Assembly (NCBI GenBank): GCA_021234155.1 | Contig: JAJEKV010000066.1 | Span: 6,360,800-6,424,799, forward strand | DNA length: 64,000 bases | Source of the DNA: Isoetes taiwanensis | Lineage: Eukaryota; Streptophyta; Lycopodiopsida; Isoetales; Isoetaceae | Direction: 5' to 3' | Shown: one piece after another, positions 35,327-45,278 of the stretch | Position numbering within the stretch: the stretch's first letter is position 1 | How the letters are laid out: every line of letters starts with the position of its first letter | The notes under the pieces: generated by a model | What the model was told of the DNA's origin: nothing | Database searches by the model: none | The model's input: the letters and a program-made list of their open reading frames with translations, nothing else | Program-made: the position numbers and the translations under genes

Positions 35327-35860
35327 ATGGTAACTTTGCAAGAACATCCTCGCTGGGCTGATCCGGAATACCTGCAAGCATGCGGCAGAATAAATACGTG
35401 CACTTTTGATGAATTTTTTAGCAACTTTTGGGAGTATCGATGGCGTCACGGTCCAACCACAGAGCTTGCAAGGCAGCTGATCAACTTCATTATCGATCGC
35501 TATACTCGTCATCTCCCTCCACTGCAGGAGATCAGTTCGAGTCATGCAAGGATCACTCTAAGTGCTTTGGGACTTCTTGAACCCCCCTCAGATTTAGAAG
35601 ATAGGCTAGAATAGTTGAAGGACATGCTTTTCCATAGTTTCATGGCTGGATCACTATGTACCTCTGGTCATTCCTACTAGTGAAAAGAATAGGATTTATA
35701 TCCTCATTGAACTTTACAACTTCCATTACAAATCTTTTGTGGATATTGGTAAGCTCCTATTCCGTTCCCTTGACTTCAATATCCTGTGGTTACTGTCTAA
35801 ATTCCCCGAGTGGGATACAATTCCTTGGGATACACGTGACCTATGGCTACATAGCACACA
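35327..35860 (+). pseudogene. Unknown ~180-residue protein, WDTRxLW family, copy A (stop plus frameshift)
   Basis: The ATG at 35,327 lies in TTTGCAAATG. The first frame reads MVTLQEHPRWADPEYLQAC, FFSNFWEYRW, ELARQLINFIIDRY and LGLLEPPSDLEDRLE and stops at a TAG (35,612-35,614) where the paralogue has a Gln codon. After further damage another frame resumes with RIYILIELYNFHYKSFVDIG, LLFRSLDF and WDTRDLWL (about 35,690-35,855). Each block aligns with the paralogue at 36,615-37,212. The family is not one I recognise; it is mostly helical-looking, with conserved Trp, Tyr and Phe and no evident catalytic motif. Confidence 0.6.
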
Positions 35861-36129
35861 ACACATAATACGTACATATCACAGGTAAAGATACTCCATT
35901 GGAATATGTGTATAAACTGGTATAAAGATTTTCATAGAAATTAAGTATATAAGCAAGTGATTTTCGTGTAATTAAGTAACATCCTTATATTATCATGTAT
36001 TATCTTGGCAATCTTACACTTTTGATGTAATTGAATGATTTCTTCTACCATTTTCCTTGTATTTTCTCATGTGATTGTTCTATTTGTGGTCATATTCGGC
36101 ACCGTAGCCACGGTGCGAAATCGCTTTAG
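35861..36129. other. Spacer with one palindrome copy (36,093-36,121)
   Basis: AT-rich spacer. ATTCGGCACCGTAGCCACGG then TGCGAAAT at 36,093-36,121 is a near-perfect copy of the palindrome clustered at 34.3 kb. It directly abuts the truncated MITE. Confidence 0.6.
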
Positions 36130-36343
36130 GGTAAAAGCATGTTAGGGTGTCCCTTAAAAAGTATTATTTAGTGACCAAAAAAGTACCTAAAAAGGTACCC
36201 AGGACTGGGTACTGGGTACCTGTGTAATATGTCAATAAAAGATACAGTTTAAAACTTTTATATATATTTTGGTCTTCCATAGCATTATATTTATCTTAAC
36301 TTTACTTTTTTTTTGAACTTTTGTACTAGTTTTAATGAAAGGC
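36130..36343. mobile_element. Truncated second copy of the 319-bp MITE
   Basis: It starts with GGTAAAAGCATGTTAGGGTG and follows the reverse complement of the MITE at 20,984-21,302 through the GGTACC-type motifs, to the shared end of similarity at TAGTTTTAATGAAA. It has an internal deletion and lacks the far terminal repeat, being replaced by the C/T-rich repeat that follows. Confidence 0.8.
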
Positions 36344-36614
36344 ATCTTGCTACTTGATCTTGTTCCTTGCTTCCTTGCTCCATGATCTTCCTTGTTCCTT
36401 GATCTTCTTGCTCCTTGATCTTCTTGTTCCTTGATCTTCTTGCTCCTTGATCTTCCTTGATCCTTGCTTCTTGCTACTTGATCTTGATCCTTGTTCTTTG
36501 CTACTTGATCTTCGTGCTCCTTGTTACTTGGTCTTGTTCCTTGCTTCTTGCTCCTTGTTCCTTGCTCTGCTCCTTGTTCCTTGCTCCGTCGGTGATCCTT
36601 ACTTGCTTTTGCAA
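36344..36614 (+). repeat. C/T-rich tandem repeat, leader of the following gene
   Basis: Units of the type CTTGATCTTCTTGCTCC repeat many times with variation and end in CTTTTGCAAATG. Translation through it gives a Leu-rich stretch without a true ATG, so I read it as a leader and not a signal peptide. Confidence 0.7.
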
Positions 36615-37212
36615 ATGATTGGACCCAATCCTCCCTGGGCTACTCCAGAAGGCCTGCAAGCATGCCCTAGACATTCTGTGCGGCCTGAAACTGATGAGCT
36701 ATTTGACCATTTCTTGGAGTGGAGGTTGCACCACAGTCCCACCAAGGAGCTTGCAATGGAGTTGATCAACTTCATTTCTGGAGCGATTTGATTGTGGTCA
36801 TGAGCCACTGATGGAAATTAATCCATCTGAATGTTATAGGAGACTTGCAATGAGGGGAATTCTTGAACCCCCTCCTTATCTGGATGAGATGCTACAGCAG
36901 TTGAGGCCTCTTCTTCGTGCTGGTTATTTAGCACACTCTTTGGATCAATACATATCAGAGTTCATTCATGAAATTTGTAAGGGACAGATGTATGGCCTTA
37001 TTAGGGCATACTACAACGAGTACAACAACTTTGTGGAGTTGGGTCCGCTCTTCTTTCGTGAGTATCATCATCTGGAATTACTTTTTCTAATGACTAGGTA
37101 CCCCATATGGTGGGAAGAATCAGGCTGGGATACGCGTGAGCTCTGGTTTCCTAACCCAGCTGCGTGGGTTACTCCTCGCAGGGGAAGGGAAAGGGGAAGG
37201 GGAAGGGGTTAG
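36615..37212 (+). pseudogene. Unknown ~198-residue protein, WDTRxLW family, copy B (one frameshift)
   Basis: The ATG at 36,615 lies in TTTTGCAAATG. The first frame is MIGPNPPWATPEGLQACPR, ELFDHFLEWRL and ELAMELINFI. A one-base shift near 36,775 leads into ERFDCGHEPLMEINP, MRGILEPPPYLDEML, LIRAYYNEYNNFVELGPLFF, and WWEESGWDTRELWFPNPAAW, then an Arg/Gly tail (RRGRERGRGRG). Except for the frameshift the gene is complete, and it aligns end to end with copy A. The basic RG tail suggests nucleic-acid contact, but that is inference. Its neighbours (palindromes, LDPWL protein, methyltransferase) suggest a transposon passenger. Confidence 0.65.
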
Positions 37213-37398
37213 GAACCTAGGGGAAGGTTACTTGGGAAATACTGTCGTGGTCTCTAGTAACCTTTGCTATCTATCATACATAATTCATATGATACCGTGT
37301 TAATATGTTCTCTAAATGTTCTCTAATATGTTAATATGTTCTTTAATATGTTAATATGTTCCCTTTGATGTTGTGATTCACCTTCTATGGAATGATTC

Positions 37399-37485
37399 AA
37401 TTTTGCACCGTGGCCACGGTGCGAAATTGCCTGCCCTCACACAGTAATTTACACGCATTTCGCACCGTGGCCACGGTGCAAAATT
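37399..37485. repeat. Two inverted copies of the CGCACCGTGG palindrome beside the LTR
   Basis: Copies at 37,399-37,428 and 37,457-37,485 are each perfect over the 20-nt core and are inverted with respect to their T-rich/A-rich flanks. The LTR retrotransposon starts three bases later. Confidence 0.85.
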
Positions 37486-37487
37486 GC

Positions 37488-38200
37488 TGTGACGTTCCAG
37501 CATAACATACAGTATGAATACGTATATTATACTGACACGTCACTAGTACATGTCGACTCAGACGACATATACACGGCGACCGTAAAGGGTAGTACCCTAG
37601 GGTACGACCTTCTGAACCATTATATTGCACATGTTAAAGCAACATGTGAATATAATCCCTTTTTGCCACGTGGCAATGACCCATTGACCAAAAAGGGACC
37701 AACCCTAAATGCGTGGAGATAAAGGGGCATAAACCCTAAAAGGGAAACCCTTTCAGTTCTCAGCCCCTGAGTCTCGGATTGGAGCAGCAGAGGATGCATT
37801 TTCGCCTGAACGGAAGCAGAGAAGTCGGATCTCCCAGGTTGCAGCTCGATCCAAGATCAGCAGACCCGAGATCAGCAGCATGGACGCTTTCAGAGGAGTG
37901 GGAGCCGGCCAAGATGCGGGTGGGTGGTTGATTCAATAGGTAGATCCGAGTTATCAGGCCTCTTTCAGTAGGTTTAGCATCCATTCTTAGCTATAGGCGA
38001 CCCCCTACAGCCTAAGAATGATAGACACTAACAAAGGAACCTAACCATGTATGATTAGGTAGATTAGAATAGATGCATTCTGTTATGTTCAGTTCTGTTG
38101 ATGATGTTTTGACATTCTATGCGCCACTCTTGTGTATTGGGAAGGGGGGTAGAGACCCAGAGCCCAAGTAGTTGTATGATCATAGTTAGCGCCCATTAAT
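37488..38200 (+). repeat. 5' LTR, first part
   Basis: It runs from TGTGACGTTCC to ATTAAT at 38,195-38,200, which is duplicated at 48,737 by the insertion. It matches the 3' LTR (57,467-57,813) with four substitutions and carries a ~30-bp extra segment just after the first 11 bases. Confidence 0.88.
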
Positions 38201-38447
38201 TCCCAATTAAAGCATGATTTCATTAATTGGATAAAATAACGCAATTTTGAGAATTTTAAGCACACCTTATTTGCTCAAGCACGAATACTTTTACCTAGTT
38301 CTCGAGCCCAACAAACATGAGGTAATTAACATACACATATACATACAAATTATGTGTTATACTTGTACGTGTACATGATACTTGTAGAAGCCCAATAATG
38401 GCCCTACATTCTACACCAATAATTCACATCAATAATTTTCACTTCAC

Positions 38448-38455
38448 TATAAAAA
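38448..38455 (+). promoter_or_regulatory. TATA box of the LDPWL copy 2 gene
   Basis: TATAAAAA lies 45 nt before the ATG at 38,493. The same block (CACTATAAAA, CACTTCGGGG, CTCCCATGG) precedes the tandem copy at 39,186. Confidence 0.65.
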
Positions 38456-38492
38456 ATTATTTCGACTTCGGGGTAGAGATCATTCATCTCCC

Positions 38493-38723
38493 ATGGCTTC
38501 CTCGATGCCTCGTCCAGAGCACATCCGATCTTTCAAGTGCTACTTGAGCTACAACGATCTGAATGAATGCGCAAGAAATGGTGTTAATCTTGATCCATGG
38601 CTCCAATCTAAGGCCGATGGTCCTGCTAGTGCCTGCGGGGAAGCTCACTTTCGTGTTAAAGTCCACATTTATGGCTTCCCGATCGGGGAGATCTATGAGC
38701 TGAATAGCATCCGCGAGCTTTGA
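38493..38723 (+). CDS. Small conserved protein of unknown function, LDPWL family, copy 2
   Basis: An intact frame of 76 codons (MASSMPRPEHIRSFKC..., ending ELNSIREL) with a TATA box and short leader. It shares RPE-x-I, C-x-x-x-YNDL-x-x-C, G-V-x-LDPWL, FRV-x-VH and E-x-YE-x-N with the protein at 34,707-34,991. Those two lie in different mobile regions on opposite strands, so the protein travels with the elements. No membrane segment or known domain is seen. Its complete promoter-gene unit is duplicated downstream. Confidence 0.65.
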   Translation: MASSMPRPEHIRSFKCYLSYNDLNECARNGVNLDPWLQSKADGPASACGEAHFRVKVHIYGFPIGEIYELNSIREL

Positions 38724-39600
38724 TGTTGATGATGAGTGAATCAATGTTATCAGTGATGTTATCACCCGTTCAACATGTTATAGTGTAAGAGCTCTTGTGT
38801 TAAGATGAAAAATGCAAGACGTAATGAATAATAAATAGTCTATTGTAGTGATGTTATGGATAATAAATAGTATATTGTGAAATGCTTTAATGTACACAGT
38901 AAGACTCAAGTTTCATCTCCATCCTCAGATGCCTCTTTAGCAAGCAATTCCTGTAGCTGGATTCCTGTAGCAAGCAGTACGTAATTTCAACCACACCTGA
39001 ATTACTCAAGCACACGTTTTAAAAGCATACATATATCCATTCGAAAGATGTATTATACTTGTATTTATACAACGGTCTTATACACGAGCAATAATGGCGC
39101 CAAAGTCTACCCCAATAATTCACCTCAATAATTCTACCTCACTATAAAAGCTTCTCACTTCGGGGCTAAAGTTCATTCCTCTCCCATGGATTATTTGCCT
39201 TCATCAATTCACCACATCGAGGTGATCAAGTGCTCAATGAGCCACTCGATCTTGTTGGTTGCCTAGACAGGCATCTTCTTCTTGATCCCTACCGCGAAGA
39301 AAAGCTTTGGGCCCGAGATTAAGTTGCCTGCGTCAATTCGTGTAATGATCCATCTGATTTGGCTTCTGGCGAATGAGCTATGAGATATCGGGGATCACTA
39401 CTACAGATCCCTGAAGATGAATGAATCACACGCTTAACATTGTATAGTGTAAGAGCTCTTGTGTTGAGATGAAAACGCAGAGCGAATGAATAATAACTAG
39501 TCTATTGTAACTTGCATGTTATGAATGATATAGTAATTATGTAAAAGAGCATTGCATACCTCAAGAGTTCTCATCATCGCCCTTAGCTTCTTTAGCCACT
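38700..39600 (+). repeat. Two tandem ~0.7-kb units (LDPWL gene unit plus 3' end of the minus-strand gene), second halves
   Basis: Unit 1 (about 38,240-38,970) and unit 2 (about 38,970-39,600) share the region upstream of the promoter (CACACCT, TACTCAAGCAC/GCTCAAGCAC, CAATAATTCAC), the TATA block, the coding region, and the downstream block with GTGTAAGAGCTCTTGTGTT and TAGTCTATTGTA. Both also end with a Ser/Glu-rich 3' segment of the opposite-strand transposase (CTTTAGC(A/C)A). Confidence 0.65.
39186..39410 (+). pseudogene. LDPWL family, copy 3, broken tandem duplicate
   Basis: The ATG at 39,186 follows a TATA box at 39,143. The frame reads MDYLPSSIHHIEVIKCSMSH and then stops. The LDP block continues in another frame (RHLLLDPYRE). 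It is a decayed duplicate of the gene at 38,493. Confidence 0.55.
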
Positions 39601-42118
39601 AATTCTTGCAACCGAGCCCCCCCCACACTACTAGGGATCACCAACACGACAATGGCCTGGTCTCTACGGCCCAACCATAGTCTATTGTTTTCAAAGGTTG
39701 GTAGCGTGGCGGTCATTAGGATTGGGTCTCCAATTCTTGCTCCAGCAATCCCTATACTGCATTGCATATGAGGTTCCCTTTCTGGCAACAGGCTCAAACC
39801 AAGAGACAAACACCTCTTCGTAATGTGGGAGATTAGGGTCCTCTATTGGGTCCTCTTTGGCAAAAGCCAACCACGTCGGGTAGTTATCATGTGGTCTGAT
39901 TAGCAAGAGCATTCCTTTCTTGACATCTTGGTAGGGGTCGAATATTTCAACTGGGTTCTTGGGTCTACCCGAGAAAGGCCCAACGTAATGAGATGCTTCA
40001 ATGTGCTCATCCACAAACACTCTTTCGGGTTCTTCCAATGCACTCTGCCTGGTACTGGGCCAGAAATCTTGAATGACAGCTCTACCGGGCTGCACGTCCC
40101 CAAGCACTCGCAGCAAGGTGGACCAGTAGTCAATAACTTCATTCATGTATGTGTTGGACCATGACTTATCGCCAGCTCTAGAAATAGCTGCGCCCAAAGC
40201 ATCATGTACTTGGCAATAGAAGCTCTTAATGCACCTATATCTTTCAAGCTCCCATATGGTCTGCGGGACCTTAGGTGACCCTCTCTAAATCATAGGTAAA
40301 CCTTGGGCATCCTCCTTCCACATTCTGATTCCCTTTTCAGGGAGCCACTCCCTATGCCCTGGCCTCATCTTGTAGAACATTAGTGGCCATCCATCCTTCA
40401 TGCAAAACTTGAAGAGTAGAGGTTCCAAGTGACCACATAAACGGTCCTTCTTATCAGGGATAAAACCTTTCACGAATTCCTTCCAATCAGGAACCTCTGT
40501 CACAAGGTAAGGAGAAGGAGCCTTTGAACTACAATTGCTGAAGAGTTGCATAAGCTCGAAATAGTCAATGCATCCGATCTTCTCATTAGAGTAGAGTAGT
40601 TTCCAAATAGGGCATCTATGTCATCGTGGGTGTGTCCAACCATCATGAATCCCAGCTGCACTTGATCAAAGACACCTAACCAAACCAAGTATGACAAGTA
40701 AGAGAAAAGATATCTATTCTTATTCTGACCTGAGCAATTATCTAGTTGCAAGTAAAGCCTCCTAGGCAACTTGTTCGCTACCATGGGGCCTTTGATAGGA
40801 GGCATAAAATCATTTCTACTTGCCATTCATCATTTTTGTCCTAAGGTTATCGTGTTTTTAAAATTGCTCGCACCCCACTTTTCAGACGATCTGTATCTCT
40901 CAAATGGCCCCAATTATCCTCGGATCTATTCTCCGGTGTCTTCGGGTATGATTCAAGGATCCCACATGAAAATTAGAATCATCGGGCCGAGGGTCCAAGG
41001 GTGAGAAGTGGCCCAAGGCACCTATACCATGGCCGTGCATGAGAGCACACTGTAACACCCGACCTTGATCGTTCACCCCTCCATACGGACTTTGCTAGCT
41101 TCTCTAGGCGAGACCATGGTCTTATTCTGATCCATCTTATCATGTATAATGGTTAAAAGCGTGCTCGGGGAGATCTATGAGACAAAGCTCTCGGGACCCG
41201 ATAAAGGCTCCCCGCATGAAATCTGGGCGTCATATGTGATTTTCTCTCCATTGCAAGTACCCTTCTTTCATTTGGATCTCTGGTCTTAGCAAGCTTTTCC
41301 TTTATGACAATACAGTGTTACACTTAGAAAATGCTATCCTCTTAGCTATTGCCACCTCTGAATGATTCTCTTTCAAAGCATTTAAAGGACCGAAAGGAGA
41401 AATATGCTTGCCCTGTCATCTCCGTAACAGTAATATCTACTTCTTGGTGTATATCCTTCTTAGTCAAGACTGAAGGTAGCCTCTTAACATTTTGTCTGCT
41501 ACCCTCGCTCGTAATTTTCGAGCGGTGTGGCATCGTCTCTGCGTTTTCATCTATGAACATAGATAGCACGAAGATTGCCCGATAAAAGTATGAGACCTTG
41601 GCTTCTTAGACCCGGTATTTCCGTGCTCGGCAATTACGTGGCGTCATTGAAGAGCTTCTTCCACTTGTAAAAGTGGAAATGGGTATGCCATAGGCTTTAT
41701 GCCATGCTTTCACGCGACACCGTTTGTTATTCAACATCGGGTTCGCGAACTACACCATTTTCGAGCAAAGATCTAGCATGTTATATGCAAAGGTTGTGCG
41801 CTCCGAGGACTTCATGTTCCAGTAAAAGGTTCTCATGCAAGCTATCTCCTGGGATGTAAAATTTGCACAACATCGTTTCATGCAGCACAGTGATGACCTG
41901 AAGTCTAGAATAGCCTCAGCACTAGTTTTTCTTTCACATTTAGTCTGTGCTGGACGTGTCCTGGGTCTCCGATTGACCATGCTGTAAGGTCTCTTTTTGG
42001 TGATGCCAATTTCGGGTCTAATAGAGTAAGGTTCATTCTCCACATCCTTCTCCTTCACCGCAACCACGAGTAGTAGAACCGGAATGTTATCAACGAAAGC
42101 ACGAAGGCTATGGGCCAT
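39561..42118 (-). pseudogene. DUF7869-type transposase, several exons, disrupted
   Basis: In minus-strand order: a Cys-rich N-terminal piece (LCCMKRCCANFTSQEI, SSERTTFAYNMLD; 42,118-41,750), a poorly defined middle, then the DUF7869 core at 40,826-40,500. The core has RLYLQLDNCSGQNKNRYLF and GFMMVGHTHDDIDALF, whose D-N-C and GHTHDDID look like conserved catalytic-type acidic motifs of this family. It is followed by LVTEVPDWKEFVKGFIP (40,551-40,285) and a C-terminal BAH-like part with EHIEASHYVGPFSGRP and WLAFAKEDP (40,197-39,561). Frame changes and an LTR-like insertion at 41.05 kb break it. It is the best candidate for the transposase of the 10.5-kb element, though now inactive. The fragment at 188-1,203 belongs to the same family. 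Confidence 0.7.
41051..41322. mobile_element. Possible short solo LTR (272 bp)
   Basis: The ends are TGTAACAC and GTGTTACA, an 8-bp inverted pair, and TGTAACACCCGACC resembles LTR starts common in plants. It lies between coding parts of the DUF7869 gene. The flanks (CACAC and CTTAG) are not a target duplication, so this stays tentative. Confidence 0.35.
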
Positions 42119-42419
42119 CTGACAAGGTCATGCAGTTGGGGCATTTCTGCACAGGCTTGGCAGCGCATAGAGATCTTTTCAGGCATTGGAAATATGCTCA
42201 TGATAGTAGCAGCTATCGAGCCTTCCCCTAACTTCACGTCAGACACAGCATGGTTTGGATCGGCAAAAACGATAACACCATAGGCATAAGCCATGTGGCA
42301 GCATTCATGCATGAGTGTGCATGCCTTCTCAACTAACTCATCTCTAGAAAGCCCTTGCACATGATTCGTCTCATTACTGGCTAACCCCTCATTGCCTCTG
42401 TCCTGCCAGTTTATGCGTT

Positions 42420-42761
42420 TTATCTGACCTGGTGGGGTGCAAGCTTCCTCCTCTCTAACAAGTGGAGCAAAGAATGTCCTTCTTGTACCACAACACAAAA
42501 GTCCCCACAAATTTCTTCACCCATTTTTTCTATTTCCATTTCGTGAATTGGTAGCGGCAATTGTCCATCCAAAACGTTCACAATTGAAACAACAACCATA
42601 CCCTCCGGGACAGTCAAATTGTGATGGCGCTCGAAATTGTGGACTCTTCCCTCTGCCACCTTTTTTCCCAGTAGGTATAGCGGAATTACATCTGCCATCC
42701 TGCAAAGAAGAGGTCGAATATCGCGCCCACATCCTCGTAAGCAAAAAAGCACTGTGATCAT
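42420..42761 (-). other. Fragment resembling DUF8039-type transposon-associated domain
   Basis: The frame contains IPLYLLGKKVAEGRVHNF, LTVPEGMVVVSIVNVLDG and LPLPIHEMEIE, a pattern like the AxGxV...VxV domain found near plant transposases. Resemblance is by eye only. It may be the N-terminal part of the neighbouring DUF7869 gene or a separate one. The next minus-strand frame (42,510-42,055) overlaps it and has no recognised domain. Confidence 0.35.
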
Positions 42762-44487
42762 AAAGTACTACAGAAAATAGCGACTGAGAAATTAAAAAAT
42801 GTTCAGGACTTTCGCCACCGCGATCTTATCGAGCATGGGCAAGAACGCGGTCGCGCTTTTTGCAATCATTCAAACTAGCTGTTTCAATAAGAACTCATGT
42901 GCAAATCACATTTGGAGGTTAACAAGTGGTTTCAACTCATAGTTATCGATAGCTGGGAGTTCTTTGGTAAATAGCAAGTGTAGATGGTTGAAGGTATCGC
43001 GAGCGCCATCTCGTCGAAAGCACAAAAAGTTAAACGATTGACTTACGGACTAAAGCATTACTCATACCTCCGTAATATGGTGGCGTCAACGTCTACTTGA
43101 AGCCAAAGACCCGTCCGGAAGTCTGCGGTGTCATAAAAACAAGGTGTTTTGTATCATCCTCATGGAGAAAGAAAGCATATACTTGAAACACGCTTACATT
43201 GTATAATAAACACACCGGAATGCACGGTTTCCTTACAACATCTATTTTTACATAGTTGCACCAAAGTATCGGAGGTATCTTATCAATCCATGCAATACAT
43301 ATTGATGTTAGTGTAGAGACTTCGTCGGTTGTAGTTATAATTGAAATTCAAGCAAAGATAAACTTTGAGTTCACTTCAGCGAAAGGATATGCATCGAATA
43401 TGCCTTTTACCTCCTTGCAAACCCCTGAATTGATGCGGTTGAAGAATTCCAAATGTGCGATGGCGGAGTGCAAGCGGATTATGAGCCCTCGTCGGCGCGC
43501 CTTCAATGGATGCGGGATTCTGCAGCAAATCCTTGCCCGAACTTGGCCCAGCTTAGGCGCAGCTCCAGCTGTCTCGAAGATCTTGCAAAACAATCAAATT
43601 TGAATTGGCTTTTCCCGCTTTCACTTGAAATGTTTGTTATGGAATTCAAATTTTGCGATCCATTGTCCGTCCGTAATCCAATCGTCTTTGGAGCATTTAC
43701 GGTACGCATAGTCCGGCCATGTACCTTTAATGAATTGCCATTATGGCGTAAAGTTGAACGCGGACGTCCAAGTCGATAAACACCTTTTATGTAACGGATT
43801 ACTTGCTTTTTGGGCGAGCGATTATGCGACGGACGCATTTATGGCCGGTAATAATTACGGCCGGCCGGCCGGTAATTAATACTTCTGGGGTGCAATTAGT
43901 GCGCCCGCACGTGCGACGCCATTATGCCAGGCACGATTTTTCAAGCACCATTATGATGGGCGGGCATTTAAATTCCGCGGCCGCGTTCTATAAATTGAAA
44001 CTCAGAACCCCTCAAAACAAATTTCAAGACCGCGATTTCTTCAGCGCCGGGCTTCGACCTCGGGCGCTTCTCGAAGTCTCTCGAAAAGACTGGAATTTCA
44101 GACACACCCGCCCAGCATCCCATGGCACCAAAGGACTCCCTCGAGAAGGTAATTTCTAACATTTCAGCTCAAAGAAGATCGCGGCGGCGATCGTTACCTA
44201 CTAGAACTTCTATTGTTTTCATAAGTATAGCTTTCGGCAAAGATCGCGCCGCGGTCTTGGCCGGGCTAGGTTTTGTAATGTCTTGATAGTGTGGGTGCTC
44301 AACAAGATGCGACCGCGGTCTTGCTGAAAGCATAGATTTTCTTTCTTCGCGATGTTCATGAGTAGTAGTGTAGTAGGTCACTAGGATCGCGACCGCTGAT
44401 GTTCGTGGAGCGATGGAATTGTTTTCTTGCGTGGTTAGTCAAGCATACACAACATCAGCCGCGATATAGTGTGGAGTGCTATTTTAG
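42762..44487. other. Region between divergent genes of the 10.5-kb element
   Basis: No coding domain recognised. It is GC-richer than the flanks and holds GATCGCG-type palindromes at 42,844-42,857 and 44,177-44,401. A TTACGGCCGGCCGGCCGG block lies near 43,858. It is the likely control region for the minus-strand transposase and the plus-strand ParB-like gene. Confidence 0.4.
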
Positions 44488-44922
44488 TTGCTTGGAAGGA
44501 TCGCGGTCGCGTTTCTCTTGATGGTTTATACATTTTCGTTCCACAACATTTTGCGACCCATCGGGGCTCTCCACCACGAGCTTTTGTTTACAGCACTTGC
44601 TCTGTTTCGAGGACCGGATGTCGAACCCATCCGTATTATAACCCCTTCCAATGAAAGGAAATGGTGTATTGAGATTGCACAAGCCATACCGCACATTAAA
44701 GGTGATCGCAGAAAGGACCTGTGCCTGTTCCTGCGGACTGGAAAGAAACCTGAGGACGTTGAGCAAGTTGGCATAGTGGTAGCAATGTGGGAAGGCACAA
44801 AGAACAATGTGCAAGATGCTATCATATGCAGCATTGAGGACACACAAGCATTGCAATTCCTCGAGTACATTTTGAAATGGCGCAATTATGATCCGGCCCT
44901 TGATGACAAACCCAAAAAATGA
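44488..44922 (+). other. Open frame of unknown function upstream of the ParB-like gene
   Basis: A 144-codon frame, protein-like from about residue 55 on (KWCIEIAQAIPHIKGDRRKD, VQDAIICSIEDTQALQFLEY, ending DDKPKK). Its first part may be intron or leader. No family recognised. It could be an upstream exon of the following gene. Confidence 0.35.
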
Positions 44923-45278
44923 ACAAGCCGACCACTGAGGAAAAACGCCCCCACATCAGCTAAGGGTTATGGCTAGTTGTTGCCATCCTATGAATCTCTA
45001 TCTTTGTCGAATATAAAGGAAACAGAGACATATTGGTAGGGTTCTCGGCATGCGTAAATGGTTTGTCTACGCACAAGAAGCCTCCGAGCTGTGCTTTGAA
45101 AGCGCCGGACGAAAAATGCCCTCCGTGATGGACACCAATTGGCTAAGAGCCGTGGCCAAGGAAAAGAGTGTGAAACCTATTGCTACTTTGGGAGAGACGC
45201 CAGCACCAAAAAGGTTGTTGAAGAACCGAATCCACGATAAACCCCTCCCAGATTATTAACCCTACTCTTCCTCTTGCT

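Noticed and set aside
36447-36614. Leu-rich N-terminal extension of the WDTRxLW protein as a signal peptide
   Set aside because: It has no true ATG and is a translation of a C/T-rich tandem repeat.
41051-41322. Solo LTR with TGTAACAC/GTGTTACA ends as a firm call
   Set aside because: The flanks do not show a target duplication, so it is kept only as a low-confidence feature.
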